Positions 45,172 to 56,762 of a stretch of DNA of 64,000 bases are shown here, piece after piece. Source of the stretch: Tetradesmus obliquus (Eukaryota > Chlorophyta > Chlorophyceae > Sphaeropleales > Scenedesmaceae); assembly GCA_030272155.1 (NCBI GenBank), contig CP126194.1:5571501-5635500 (forward strand). Reading direction: 5' to 3'. A model generated the notes under the pieces. That model worked only from the letters and a program-made list of their open reading frames with translations. It was not told the DNA's origin and made no database searches. Made by a program: the position numbers and the translations under genes. The stretch's first letter is position 1; every line of letters starts with the position of its first letter.

Positions 45172-47491
45172 TCACATGCGGCCCGAGGTGTGCGTTGCTG
45201 TGCTCATGGGGCTGCCGCTGCTCATGCTGGCCGCCCTGTCCCCGAAGCGCTCCGCCTTGTCCAGGCACTCCGCCAGCCGCTGGATGCCCGCCACGATGTC
45301 GGGCGCGTCCGGAGCAACCTGCAGCAGGCAGCAGTGACAGCAGCAGCATGTTAGATGCTTGAGCAGGCAGCACAGGGCTGGTGCCATTGCACCATCACTC
45401 ACGCTGCGCGTCCGCACCGCAGTGTGGCAGCCGTGGCTGTAGGCGCTGGGCTTGCGAGCGAATTGCGTGGCTTGCAGAAAACACTGACTGGGCAGCGCAG
45501 CATTGATATGTTTGCAGCATCAGCCAGCTGTGCAGCTCACCTCCTTGGGCAGCTCGGGGAACACGCGTGGCAGGTTGGTCGGGTTGCCGCCCACGCTGGT
45601 GTGCAGCGTCAGCGCGGCGCGGCACAGCACGAAGCGCAGCGTGAGCCGCCGCAGCAGCGCGTCCCTGAACACCACGCTCCAGGGCGACTTGGGCGCGCCC
45701 GGCGCCTGGAAGGAGCGCAGCAGCAGCGCCGCCCACTCGCCCATGACCGAGTTCATGGCGGACTGCAGGTCCACCAGCTGCTGGATGCTGGGGTCTGTGT
45801 TGCCCGCCGCCAGGCAGAAGCCCATGAGCGGCCCCGTGAGGAACATGGTGAGCAGGTTGCCCGCCTTGCTGGCCTCGCCCAGCTCGTACGGCCGCTGCGT
45901 GGGAGACATCAGGCAGAACGCCTGCTGCCCGATCTCACAGCCCTGCGGCAGCAGCAGCAGCAGCAGCATGCACATGAGCAGCAGCACAAGGCAGTGGACT
46001 CAAGTGAACTAAAGGCAGTCGGCCAGCAGACCAGCATGCCATCTGGGTGTTTACTTGCTCTTGCTGTGCTCGAGCCAGCATTCCAACGGGCCATCAGTTG
46101 CGCCCAAAAGACAGAAGAATAACTGCGCCATGGCCACCCACCTGCAGGCGCATGAAGCTGCTGCTGTTGTCGCTGTCCACCACTAGGAACAGGCTGCGCC
46201 GCGTGAGGTGCAGCAGGTCCTCCGGCAGCAGGTAGCTGTCCACAGCCTCCACGCTGCCGCTGCTGCTGCTGCTGCCTTTGACGGGCCCCAGGTGCACGCC
46301 CTCGCCCGCATTGGGCCCGCCGTGCACAGTCAGCGCGCTCATGCTGGGCACCGACACATCGCTCATGTTGTCTGCTGGCGGCGGCTCCAGGTCAGCGGGT
46401 GCGATCTCGCTGGTGAGGCAGCTGGTGGAGGGGTAGGGCGCGCAGCGCGCCAGGTCGGAGCGCGCGCTGCTGGCGGAGATGTACAGCAGCATGATGGACT
46501 CCTGCAGGGCAGGCCAAGGGGAGCCAGCAGGCAGCGCAAGGCAGTCAGGTGCTGGCCACGCATTGGAGTTGAGCCGAGAGGTGGCAAGCTGGGCTGATAC
46601 TCGGCCAGGCTGCCAGGTGCACCAGCAGGCGCGGCGCTGATCAAGCCCAATGTCTGCATGCAATATGCTTGCTTCACCAGGCATGTGTAGGTCTGTGTGG
46701 CTGTGCTGCTGGGCCTCACCTTGGGCATGACCTCCATGGTGGTGGTCAGGATGGACAGCAGCTGCATGGCGGTGGGCCGGTACACCAGGTGCTTGGCAGG
46801 GTTCTCCATCAGAGGCTTGCCTGCAGACAGCAGCAGCAGCAGCAACCAGACAGCAGATGGCGGCGCGCTTGAGCACACACTCTGCACACAGTGCTGTTTG
46901 ATGAATGTGCAGGCCTTTCCCTCTTTGAGTTCTCAGCGCAGCCCTGCTGGCTGACACTGTTGCATGCAGACCACTACAAGGCAGCCGCTGGCATCAGCGA
47001 AACCTGCGCGACACCCCCTGTGCTTGCACCCCTGCTGCTGCGCTGCTTGCGTGCGCCCAGCTGCTGCCCCCTATGCCTGGTGTCCTGTCCTGTCCCCTGC
47101 CAGCCTCCTGCTGGCTGCCTCCATGCTCTATGGCTGCACCTTGAGTGTTGAGCGCCTCATCATGCTCTGCCTGTGCCGCCACGGCTGCACCCCGGCTGCA
47201 CCGCCCTGCTGCATCGCAGCTGCACCTCCCCTCACACTGCTGCTGCTTGTCTGTGCCTGCGCCCCCGGGCCTGTCAGCCATGGCGCCCGCCTGCCTCACC
47301 TCCCTGCGCCCCGGGCTCCAGGCCGTTCTCCAGCCCGCGCGCCTTCTCCGCAAGGTTCTTGCCGCTGCCGCTGCGCGTGAGCGGCATGGGGTGCTCCTGC
47401 GCGGGCGGGTTGGGGCTGCTGAACTGGTCCTCCCACTCTAGCGCCTGCAGCATGCGGAAGCTGTCCAGCGGCAGCTCAGCGATCTTCACCT

Positions 47492-47522
<31 letters not shown>

Positions 47523-48725
47523 TGCATCGCAGAAGGTGCGGCGGCAGGCAGGGCAGGGCCGTCAGCTTGGTACAGTGCAAGCATGCAGTACGTGTGTGTG
47601 CTGCGCCCTGGTGCCATGCACAGACCACTAGGACCACCCGTGCTGAGCAAGCTACTGCTTTTGCTGCTGCCAAGCGCTCCTGGTTGCCAGGTTCCAGCGC
47701 CCGCTGACCCAGCTGCTGTGCCTCGCCTCTGACACGCACGTCTGCAAGCACTGCTGCTTCACATTGCGGCTTCTACACTCAGTATAACATAGTAACATAC
47801 TGCAGCGCGCCGCCAGCACAGCTGCCCTAAGAAGATAGTGTTCTTCACCGCCGCCGCACCTGGCGCGTGTAGTATGAGACCAGGATGGCGTCGTGCAGCA
47901 GCATCTTGTGCGGGCTGGACTTGACCTCCGCCTGGTTGAGTGCTGCGCGCAGGCTGTGCCTGAAGGGCACGTTGCTGCCTGGGCTGCGCGGCACCGGCAT
48001 GGCCACGTCAGCGTGCAGGAAGTTGGTCACCTCCTGGATCACGCTACGCCACTCCTGCAGCGCGCAATGTCCAAAGAATGCATCGCTCAAGCCGGTCAGC
48101 AGCTAAAGGTGGACCTTTTTAAAGCGATGTGCCTGGCTGTGCCATTAAGGATTTGCCAGACATGCCAGAACCCGCCAGCAAAAAGGCCAGCAACAAGGCC
48201 GCAACACGTGCATGCCAACTGCTGCAGTTGGCAGTTCACTCGTATCCAACAGCTGATGCTCCGGCGGCAGCAGCAGTTCCAGCACGCACCTGTGCATCAG
48301 GCGGGTTGTACTTCATTATGTAGCTGCTGATCAGCGCCTGGAACTCCTGCAGCAGCTGCCACACCTCCTGCAGGGCCAGCAGACAACACCATGCACACAC
48401 ACAACGCAAATGTTCAGCTGAAAGTGACTGCTGTTATCTGTATGAGCGCAAGCCGGTGCAAGGCACCAGCTGCACACATGCCGCCGTTGATGCTGCCGTG
48501 CCACTCAAGTCTAGCCACAAGGCGGCTGGTGGCTACAGCCAACTGACACCGTTTGCTACTGCTCCAAGGTTTGATGGGTAGTGCAACATCGCCAGCTGCT
48601 GTGGCCAGTGGGGTGGCGTGCTATGCTCAGAATACAATGGCTGATCGATGCTGCTGCTCAGGCCAGCTGCATGTCACGGCCAACTCAAGCGCTGCTGGAT
48701 GGTGCTTAGATGCGTCAGGGCTTGC

Positions 48726-48762
<37 letters not shown>

Positions 48763-49503
48763 CCGCCGCCGCTGAGCTAGCTACCGTTGCTGGCGATGCT
48801 GTCATGCCGCGCACCTCCCGCCGGTTGAGCAGCAGGCAGATGATGATGAAGCGCGCAAAGTAGCGCAGCTGCTTGATGGCCAGGTTTGGGTCTGTGGCTG
48901 ACTGCGCAAAGTAGGCGCGCGAGCGGATGGCCTCATAGAACACGTACGACTCGTGCAGGAAGCGGATCTCGCTGGCCCGCAGGTAGTAGTTATAGTAGAG
49001 CTGCCCTATCTTGCTGGCTATGTCGCCGATCTCCCAGCGCTCCATGCCCCGCGTGGTGAGCACCTCCCTGCACCAGGCACGAGGAGGGTTGCATGCAGCT
49101 GAGGGCTTGCAGGAAGGATGGTGGTGCTGATGATGATGTTGTGTGTTGTGAGTCGAGTAGGTGTAACATCTAGTAACAAGTTACGTATGTGGATGCCGAT
49201 GAATGGGCTGCTGCCAGCTGCCCAGAGCATGCAGGACTGGCGCAGCACTCGCTGTTGTCGCTGCTGCTGCTGTTCCTGTACCAACTGACTTCAGCCTTGT
49301 GTATCCTACAAACATCTGCTAGTAGTGTCCCACCTGTTGTCCTGCTGGAACTTCCATAGCTTGGAGTATATGTGGAAAGCCTTGTGAAAGTGGTGCTCCC
49401 ACCGGGAGTTGCCATACGGTGGCAGGTCCCTGAGCCTGTTGAAGCTGCGCTGCGACTTTTCCAGCAGGAACTCAAACTCCTTGAACAACTCCCGAGAACT
49501 CAT
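45172..49503 (-). CDS. SCAI: SCAI homologue (DUF3550/UPF0682 family)
   Basis: In animals SCAI is a nuclear cofactor that represses MRTF/SRF transcription and acts in DNA-break repair; plants have DUF3550/UPF0682 relatives of unknown role. Nine exons close exactly to 631 residues: 49334-49503, 48815-49067, 48290-48367, 47860-48054, 47300-47489, 46720-46820, 46142-46501, 45541-45942 and 45172-45318. Family matches run the whole length: FEFLLEKSQRSFNRLRDLP, KAFHIYSKLWKFQQ, WEIGDIASKIGQLYYNYYLR, LRYFARFIIICLLLNR, PLDSFRMLQALE, NPAKHLVYRPTAMQLLSIL, RRSLFLVVDSDNSSSF, GNLLTMFLTGPLMGFCL and LTLRFVLCRAALTLH. Human SCAI is about 600 residues, so this looks full length. An insert of about 50 residues follows LYISASSARSD. 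No targeting signal is visible. Confidence 0.92.
48727..48764. repeat. (CTG)n tract in a SCAI intron
   Basis: About twelve CTG units within the intron between SCAI exons 2 and 3. It creates false polyleucine and polyalanine frames. Confidence 0.8.
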
Positions 49504-50790
49504 CGTTGACAATGCACCTGCGTCCAGAGGTGCCAGTCCAGCCAGAGGCAAGCGCGCGTGAGCTGATTTTCACGACTGCGGCCCCTTGACAACACAAACA
49601 GACTGCATATACAGTCACAGAAAAAACTACCAGCTGCGTGATGCGGCCTGGCACTTGGCAAAGGTGCTTCCAAACTGCTGTGCAGCACCAAGGCCGGTTG
49701 TGCACCTGCACTGCGGCGTGAACGGAACAGAAGGGCGCCTTTCAAGCTACTGTGTGCATCTTTCGTTTGTGTCCCGGTGCGTTCCCCTGTGCTGCTGACT
49801 GTTGAGTGCAGCCCCACTCGAACTGCCCAAGCCCGCACTACGGTATAGCAAACGAACCAGCAGTGACGTGCAGCAGTTCCAATGCAAACTAGTCGGACAC
49901 GCCAGCAAAACGCACCCATCAACGATTGCCACCATAACACGCGTCTAACAACGTCTGCTGTCTGTTGAGAGCTCGTTAACCGCCAGAAAAAAATCAGTGA
50001 TAAGGGTATCTAGCTTTAAGGCTTCTTATGTGTGCGGCCTGGTAGCCCGCTGCATGAGCAGCGACAGCTAGCTAGGGCCCTAGCGGGCATCCAATGTTGG
50101 CTGATCACAGCCTGCAACATGCCCTGCGATTTCAGCAGAAACCCGAGTGGTATTGAAAGTTTTGTAACGTCCTCAGCGGAGGTGGCGAGTCACGGGTTGA
50201 ACTCTGCCTCTCCCTGACAGAGGTGGGCGGCAGTGCCGGCGTTTTTGAATGGACCACTGCGCCATACTGTGGTGCCCAGACACTGAGGTGGGCCACAACT
50301 ACACAGCAATCTGTGAGGTAGGGGTGTCAATTTACATGACGGTGCCCAGATCCAACAGCCCCAATCGCCAACGGTGCACCTGACCAGCCTGGCAGCTGCC
50401 TGCAGGCACCCCCACATTGACTCAGTCACTGGTCGTGACATGCAGATTTATGAAGAGTTGCAGGGAAGACAACACAGCTTTACCGATTAGCACATCACAT
50501 GTCTGCAGTTCACACTGGTGGCTTGTGCACCCCATGGTTCAGCAGAGACAGATGGCCGGATAGTTGTGGCACCTCAGCATTGCTTGAAGGTGCGCAACTG
50601 TGCATGACCAGCGTACTTCGGTATCCTGGCTTTGTATAGAATTCGTCATTTTACAAGCCTTGTGCACCCTGCAGCTATACAACCAGAATCACGACACGCA
50701 ACCAACACGGACACTGACACACACAGCAAGCTGCAAACTATGGTACATGACAACCAACCACTTGTTCCCGCACTGTACATCCGGCACCCC
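49504..50790. other. SCAI upstream region and OPR gene 1 3' region
   Basis: About 1.3 kb without a supported gene. A minus-strand TGTAA (TTACA, 50651-50655) lies 136 bases after the OPR gene 1 stop and is a likely poly(A) signal. The SCAI promoter is expected just right of 49503. Confidence 0.45.
50651..50655 (-). terminator. TGTAA polyadenylation signal, OPR gene 1
   Basis: Minus-strand TGTAA about 136 bases downstream of the stop codon at 50791-50793. Confidence 0.45.
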
Positions 50791-53700
50791 TCATACCATG
50801 CCATGAGCGGTGCTCCACCGCCGGGCCGTCAGCAGCCACAGCTGCCGCTCCTGCGGCTGCACACACTCCGCACAGCTCAGCCGCCACATCGACTTGCCTA
50901 GGCGCGACATGGCAGCAGCTGCCGCACCACTAGGCCTCACAGGCACGTGGCTGATCCTCACAAGCACTGCAGCCAGCCAGCCAGGCGGCAGCTGCGGCCC
51001 CAGCCGCAGCCGTGCAACTGCCCACACCACCCACGACAGCTGCTCCAGGCTCATGCCTTGCAGCGTCACTGACGTGGCAGCTAGCATGGCACGGCTCCAT
51101 GCAGCAGGGGGTGCCAGCTGAAAGTGAGCTGCAATGTACAGCTGCAGGCTGATGTCTGCAGAGTCAATGCTGGCGCGCTGCTGCTGCTGCTGCTGCTCAG
51201 CAGCACCCTGTAGATGCACAGTCGAGGCTGTGCCGCCGCCAGAGTGAACATCGCCGCGGTTCTGGCTGTGCTGCTGGTGCAGCCGCAGCTGTGCAGCCAC
51301 TTTTGGGTCCTGCTGCAGCAGCTGCAAGCTGCGGGCAAACCATGGCCCCCACAGCTCAGCCTGCTGACATGTGGATGCAACACAACCCGCTCCCTGCTGC
51401 TGCCCTTGCACGCTGGTGGCTGCTGCATGCCGCCCTGCTGCTGCTGCTGCTGCTACCCGGCGCATGCGTGCCAGGCCCAGGCCCATTGCTGTCAGGCCCT
51501 CAAAGCTGCACTGCGGCACCACACGCTGCGCTGCCTGCAGCATCAGCCCAAACGTAGCAGCTGGCACATGCCTTGACATCTTGCCAGTAGCCCAGATGAG
51601 CCGCCCAACTATGGCAGGGCTGAGAGAAAGTGCATCCCTTGCCGCACGTACGCCACTCGGAGCAAGCTGCGCATGCTGCTCAGCTGCTCCCACTACCAGC
51701 TGCGGGCTGTGCATGTTAAGCTCAGCAGCAGCACGGGTGGCACCATATACACCGCCGGGAGCCGCATGCAGCGCTGCTGCCAGTGCCGGTGTGGCGGCCG
51801 CCCAGAAGGCCTCCCCCCAGGCACTGCCAGGCATGCAGCCCAGCCGCGCCCGCGCCCACCACAGCACTGACAGCTGGTACAGCGAGCAGCGCGGCAGCAG
51901 CTGCTGCGAGGCGGCCCAGTAGCGCGGCAGCAGCACCCTGCAGCAGGCGCAGCGCAGAGCCGCAGGTGTTGTTTGCACATGCACACGGCGCTCTTTGCTG
52001 CCTGACGGTACTGTGCACAGTCAAAATGTTGTGATGGGGGCACAAACAGGCTGGTTTGAGCAAATCCTGGTGCATGTGTATTGTATATGCAGACCCCGGC
52101 TGTGAACAACACGTCTGCCCCCCACCTGTACTTGCCGCCCTCCTTGAGCTGCGGCAGGTCCCAGCGCGCCAGCGCCTGCACCAGCAGCACCAGCGACTGA
52201 CCCGCCAGGCCGCCCTGCAGCTCCAGGCCATCATGCAGCAGCGCCGCCAGCCAGGCTACAGGCGGCCTGTGTCCCAGCCGCGCCAGGGCCCAGCAAATAA
52301 GCGACAGCTCCTGGCCGTTGAAGCTGCCCGACTCGCTCAGCGCCTGCAGGGTGTGAGTGCGAGTGCGGGGAGGATGAACGATGCCGAGTGTAATTCAGTG
52401 CCACCAGGCGCAGCAGGCGCAGCAAATGCAGCAGGTGTGATGTGTGATGCCACCAAGAGCAGCAGATGCAGCAGCAGAGTTTGTCCTGACAAGCAGCCAT
52501 CAAGCAAGTACACAGCAGCTACGCAGCGGCTCACCTGGCTCTGGAAGTCCTCCAGCCAGGCCCTGTCAGGCCGCAGCCGCAGCACCGCCAGCGCCCACGC
52601 CAGGCAGGCCAGCTCCTGCGCGCCAAAGGCAGCCATCTGGCGCTGCGACTCACCCACCAGCTGCTCACACCACGCCCGCGGCGGGCGGAAGCGCAGCAGC
52701 GCCAGCGCGTACGCACTGGAGGCCAGCGCAGGCGCGCAGTAGCTGCAGCACCAGTGATGATGGCGGTTGCAGCGTTGGCAGGGGTGAGAGGTGCGCGTCA
52801 GCGAGGATGCCACATCCGCAGCAGCAGTGTACAGCCACAACTTGCATCGCTACAGCAAAGCACATCCCGCCGGTGAGTACACAGCGTCATGGTGCACTGG
52901 TACACCTAACACAGATAGGGGTTTCGCAAGCATACAGACAAGAGTGGCGCAAGCATACAGACAGGAGTAGCGCAAGCATATAGACAAGAGTGGCGCAAGC
53001 ACACAAGCAAGAGGTGCGCAAGCATGCCGCTGCCCCGCTCACCTGCCCATGCGCTGGCCCATCGCCTGCAGCCAGCCCTGCATCCACGCCTGCTGCGGCC
53101 GCACCCCAAGCTTGGCCCAGGACCACAGCAGCAGCGACAGCTCCTGGCTACCAGCACCATCCAGCACAGCACCAGAGCCGTCCATCGCTGCCGCCAGCCA
53201 CGCGTCATCCGGCCGCACGCCAAGCTTGACTAAAGCCCACAGCGCGTTGGACACATCTTGGTCGTTACACCTGCTGTGCAGCAGCTGCTGCTGCATTGTG
53301 GCCAGCCAGGCCTGCAGCCAGGGCGCTGGTGGGGTCACCTCCAGGCTAGCAGCAGCCCACAGGATGCCTGAGGTGGCGTGTGGTGCCATGTGCGGCAGCT
53401 GCGCAGCGCTGGCTGCCCAGAACAGCTCCAGGAAGTGCTGCTCAGGCATCCACTGCAGCTTGGCCATGGACCACAGCAGCTGGTGCAGGCCCTTGCAGGA
53501 GAATGCGGCTGAGCTGGCACCTGAGTTGCCTCGCTGCTGTGAAGCCTGCTGCTGCTGCTGGTGCTGCAGCAGGCCGCAGCAGCGCTCCTCAAGCAAAGCC
53601 AGCCACGCCTCACTCGGCCTGTACTGCAGCGTGGCTACTGCCCACAGCGTGTTGGCTAGCGCCTGCGGGGCAGCGCTGGGGATGGCTGCTGCCGCTGCTG

Positions 53701-53971
53701 CCAGCATCGCCTCCAGCTGCTGCTCGGGCACCTGCAGGCCCAGCACTGCTGTTGCATACAGTGCCATGGACACATCCTGTGCATTTGCAGTTGCTAGGAG
53801 TGCCGGCTGTGCCATTGCTGCCAGCAGCTGCTTCAGTTGGGGTGTTGCTGGTGGCTGATGCAGCTTGCAGGCAGCCCACAGGATGCTGGAGGCCTCTCTG
53901 GGCTGCAGCGCTGGCAGCTGCTGCAAGACCTCACTGAAAGCTGACTGCACCAGCTGCGTGAACTGCTCCGC

Positions 53972-54013
<42 letters not shown>

Positions 54014-54854
54014 GTGCTGGTGCTTGTGCTTGTGGGGTGTTCCGCGTCGGGTGGTGGCTGCACCGGCTGCTGCTGCTGCTGCTGGTGGTGGCTGTAGTCG
54101 TGCCAGTGTGGACAAAAAGCAGGAGAGGTGCTGAGGGTTCAGCTGCTTCATAGCGTCCACCAGCGTCTGCGGCTGCTGCTGCTGCTGCGCCGCAGCAGCA
54201 GTTTGAGCATACGACTGCACAAGCTGGAGTGCCAGCTGCCAGCTGCCAGCAGACTTGAGCTGCGTTGACAGTGCTGCTGCTGCAGCGTCATACGCTCGAG
54301 CACCCACTGGCAATGCTGCGGGCTGACGATGCTGCTGCTGCCTGTCATCAAATTGATGCAGGCTCTGCATCAACTCCAGCTGCAGCTCCTGCATCTGCGC
54401 CAGCTGCTGCTGCAAACGCTGATGCTTCGGCAGCTGCACCTGCTGCTCGCCACCTAGCCATGGTTGCCTGCCAATTCCTGATCCTGCTGCTGCGCTGCTG
54501 CTCAAAGGAGGCAGCTGCTGGCCGCCCTGCCTAGAGGCCTCTGCTGGCTCCCTGGCACACACTGCAGCAGCTGCATGGCTCCTGTGCTGCTGCCATGGCA
54601 GGCGCACGCGTGCAGCCTGCAGGTTCAACACAGCCGGTTCTACAGTTGAGGAGGCTAACCAAACGCACGGTTGCTGGTCAGTGAGACCTTACAAGACAAG
54701 CCAGACCTTGAGCTGAGCAGAAAAAATGGAGCAAGCGCGGCATGGCTGTGGCTGCTCATCCGTTTATGGCTGGGGCGCGCACTGGCAAGCTCACCTGGCA
54801 GGGCAGCATCAGGCTGCTGGCGCTGCTGCCAGAACGAATACTTTGCTGGTGCAT
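50791..54854 (-). CDS. Octotricopeptide-repeat (OPR) protein 1, organelle RNA factor
   Basis: OPR proteins are nucleus-encoded RNA-binding factors that control chloroplast or mitochondrial transcripts. Five exons (54795-54854, 53043-54673, 52535-52742, 52126-52343, 50791-51937) close exactly to 1087 residues. Exon 1 supplies a short leader, MHQQSIRSGSSASSLMLP, which suits organelle import; the frame in exon 2 has no good ATG and a stop just upstream of the acceptor. The body has about twelve helical repeats with the core L-xx-LW-A-xxx-L-xx-P-xxx-W: SSILWAACKLHQPP, ANTLWAVATLQYRPSEAW, SNALWALVKLGVRPDDAW, LLLWSWAKLGVRPQQAW, CLAWALAVLRLRPDRAW and LICWALARLGHRPPVAW. Polyglutamine and HQHQHKHK runs interrupt the N-terminal half. 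No RAP domain is seen. The target RNA is unknown. Confidence 0.83.
53969..54038. repeat. CTG/CTGGTG coding microsatellite in OPR gene 1
   Basis: On the minus strand this encodes alternating His-Lys and His-Gln followed by a polyglutamine run of about eleven residues. It is likely to vary in length between strains. Confidence 0.8.
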
Positions 54855-55302
54855 GTGACCTGATGCTCCGGTGAGCTGTTGCCTACAGCTGCTGTGCCCA
54901 GTGTGTGGGTGGCAGCAGCAGTGGCAGCAGCAGTCTAGGCTGCTGCAGCAGCTTGTGCCATGCTACCACACCAAAAGAAAAAGCCAACAGTAGCGGTTTG
55001 AGTGGTTGGCGTCAACGCTGCCAGTTGCGCTTCCGCTTTAAATGTGCCAGGAACACAAGTGGTGGGCTCCGCGTAAGTGGTGTCTCGGAGCAAAGTGCAG
55101 CTAGTCAGCACAAAGCAAAATTTTCAGGAGGCCATACTTTCGTATAGCACTGCTGAGGGGCAACAGAGCATTGTGTTACCTTCGACACCTTCTCACCAGC
55201 GCTTTGTCCCATGCCCGTGCCGTGGCCCATGTGCATTGTTTGCTCGCATTGGTGTGATCACCGGGAGTGTTCTGAGCCGTAGTATGGAACGCTGAACTTC
55301 AT
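54855..55302. promoter_or_regulatory. Divergent promoter region of the two OPR genes
   Basis: A 448-bp spacer between the starts of two OPR-like genes on opposite strands. Shared control is possible but only inferred; no clear motif pair was seen. Confidence 0.45.
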
Positions 55303-56727
55303 ATGCAGCAGCAGCAACAGCAGTGGCACCAGCAGCAGCGACAGCAGCGCTGTGCACGTGCAGAGCTGATGAGATGCCGCCAACAAGCAGCCCACAAGCA
55401 GGCAAGTCAAATGTGTATCCCACCGGCCTTGTTCTGGCTCCGAGGTCGATGCTGGCATCCTTCAGCAACACGCCTAGCAGCCATGACCTGAGCAACTCAA
55501 TGTGTACCTGCAGGTAGCATGCTGGCCTGCCCAGTTGCACGCGTCGCATAGCTGCCTACACAGGCACATTGGGAATGCTGCAGCTGGAGTCGCAGCTGTA
55601 CAGCACGGTAGGTTGGACGCCTTAGCCAGCAGCATCGAGAGCAAAAGCAGCACCGACAACAGCAGTGACGCGCAGCAGCAGGCACAGCCAGGCCAGCCGC
55701 TTGCTCAGCCGACACCTCAGCGTGTACTGCGCGAGCGCCAGCGCAACCGCAAGGACTGGCAGCGAAAGCAGCGCACACAGCGGCAGCAACACCAGCAGCT
55801 GCAGCAGCAGCAGCAGCTACAGCAGCTGCAGCAGCACCTGCAGCGCTGCAGCCATTGGCGCCAGCTGCTGCCACTGGCAGCCAACCCCACAGCTGATGCT
55901 GCCTGGCTCACCACTGTGGCTATCAGGGCAGCACAGCTGCAGCAATCTGCACAAGCTCAGCCATTCAAAGAAGAGGCAAGCGCAGCACCCGCGGCAGCAC
56001 CAGCACAGCTGAGCAGTACAGCCGATGGTGGTGGTGATGTAGAAGCAGCAGCAGCAGCAGCAGCAGCGGCAGCAGCAGCAGCAGCGGCAGCGGCGTCTGC
56101 TGCGCTATCTATTGACCAGCAGCGGCGTGAGCTGCTGCAGCACTGGAGGCTCATGCAGCACCTGCTGACACTGCTTGGTGCTCAGCTGTCAGCAGCAGCA
56201 ACAGCAACAGCAGTAGCGCAAGGCTCAGCAGCAGCTGCCCCCGCGCTGCCAGCAGCACTGCTGTGCCAGCTGCTGGCCCAGCTTGCAGCAGCACACCTGG
56301 CACTGCCTGCACACTGGGCTCAGCAGCACCTGCTGCCATACCTCGCAGCACAGCACAGCAGCATGCAGCCAGAAGAGGTGCTAGCAGTGCTTGTGGGCCT
56401 AGCAGTGCTGCCGCCACGCCCGGCTGTGCCTGGGGCCCTGCTGCAGCGCCCAGGCCTGACTGTGCCTGAGGCACTGCAGCAGCAGCTGCTGCGCCGAATT
56501 GTATGTGAGCAGCGGCAGGATGCGCCTTTGCAGCAGGTGGTGCATGCGCTGTGGGCTGCAGACAGGCTGCGCTGGTCTCCTGGGCAACAGTGGCTGCAGC
56601 AGGCAGCGGGTGTTGTGGTGCAGCAGGTGAAGGAGTGCAGTGCAAGTGAGCTGGCGGTGGCCCTGTACAGCTTGGCAAGGCTGCGTTGCGACACACGGCT
56701 ACTGCTGGGCAACTGGAAGCAGCCGCT

Positions 56728-56762
<35 letters not shown>

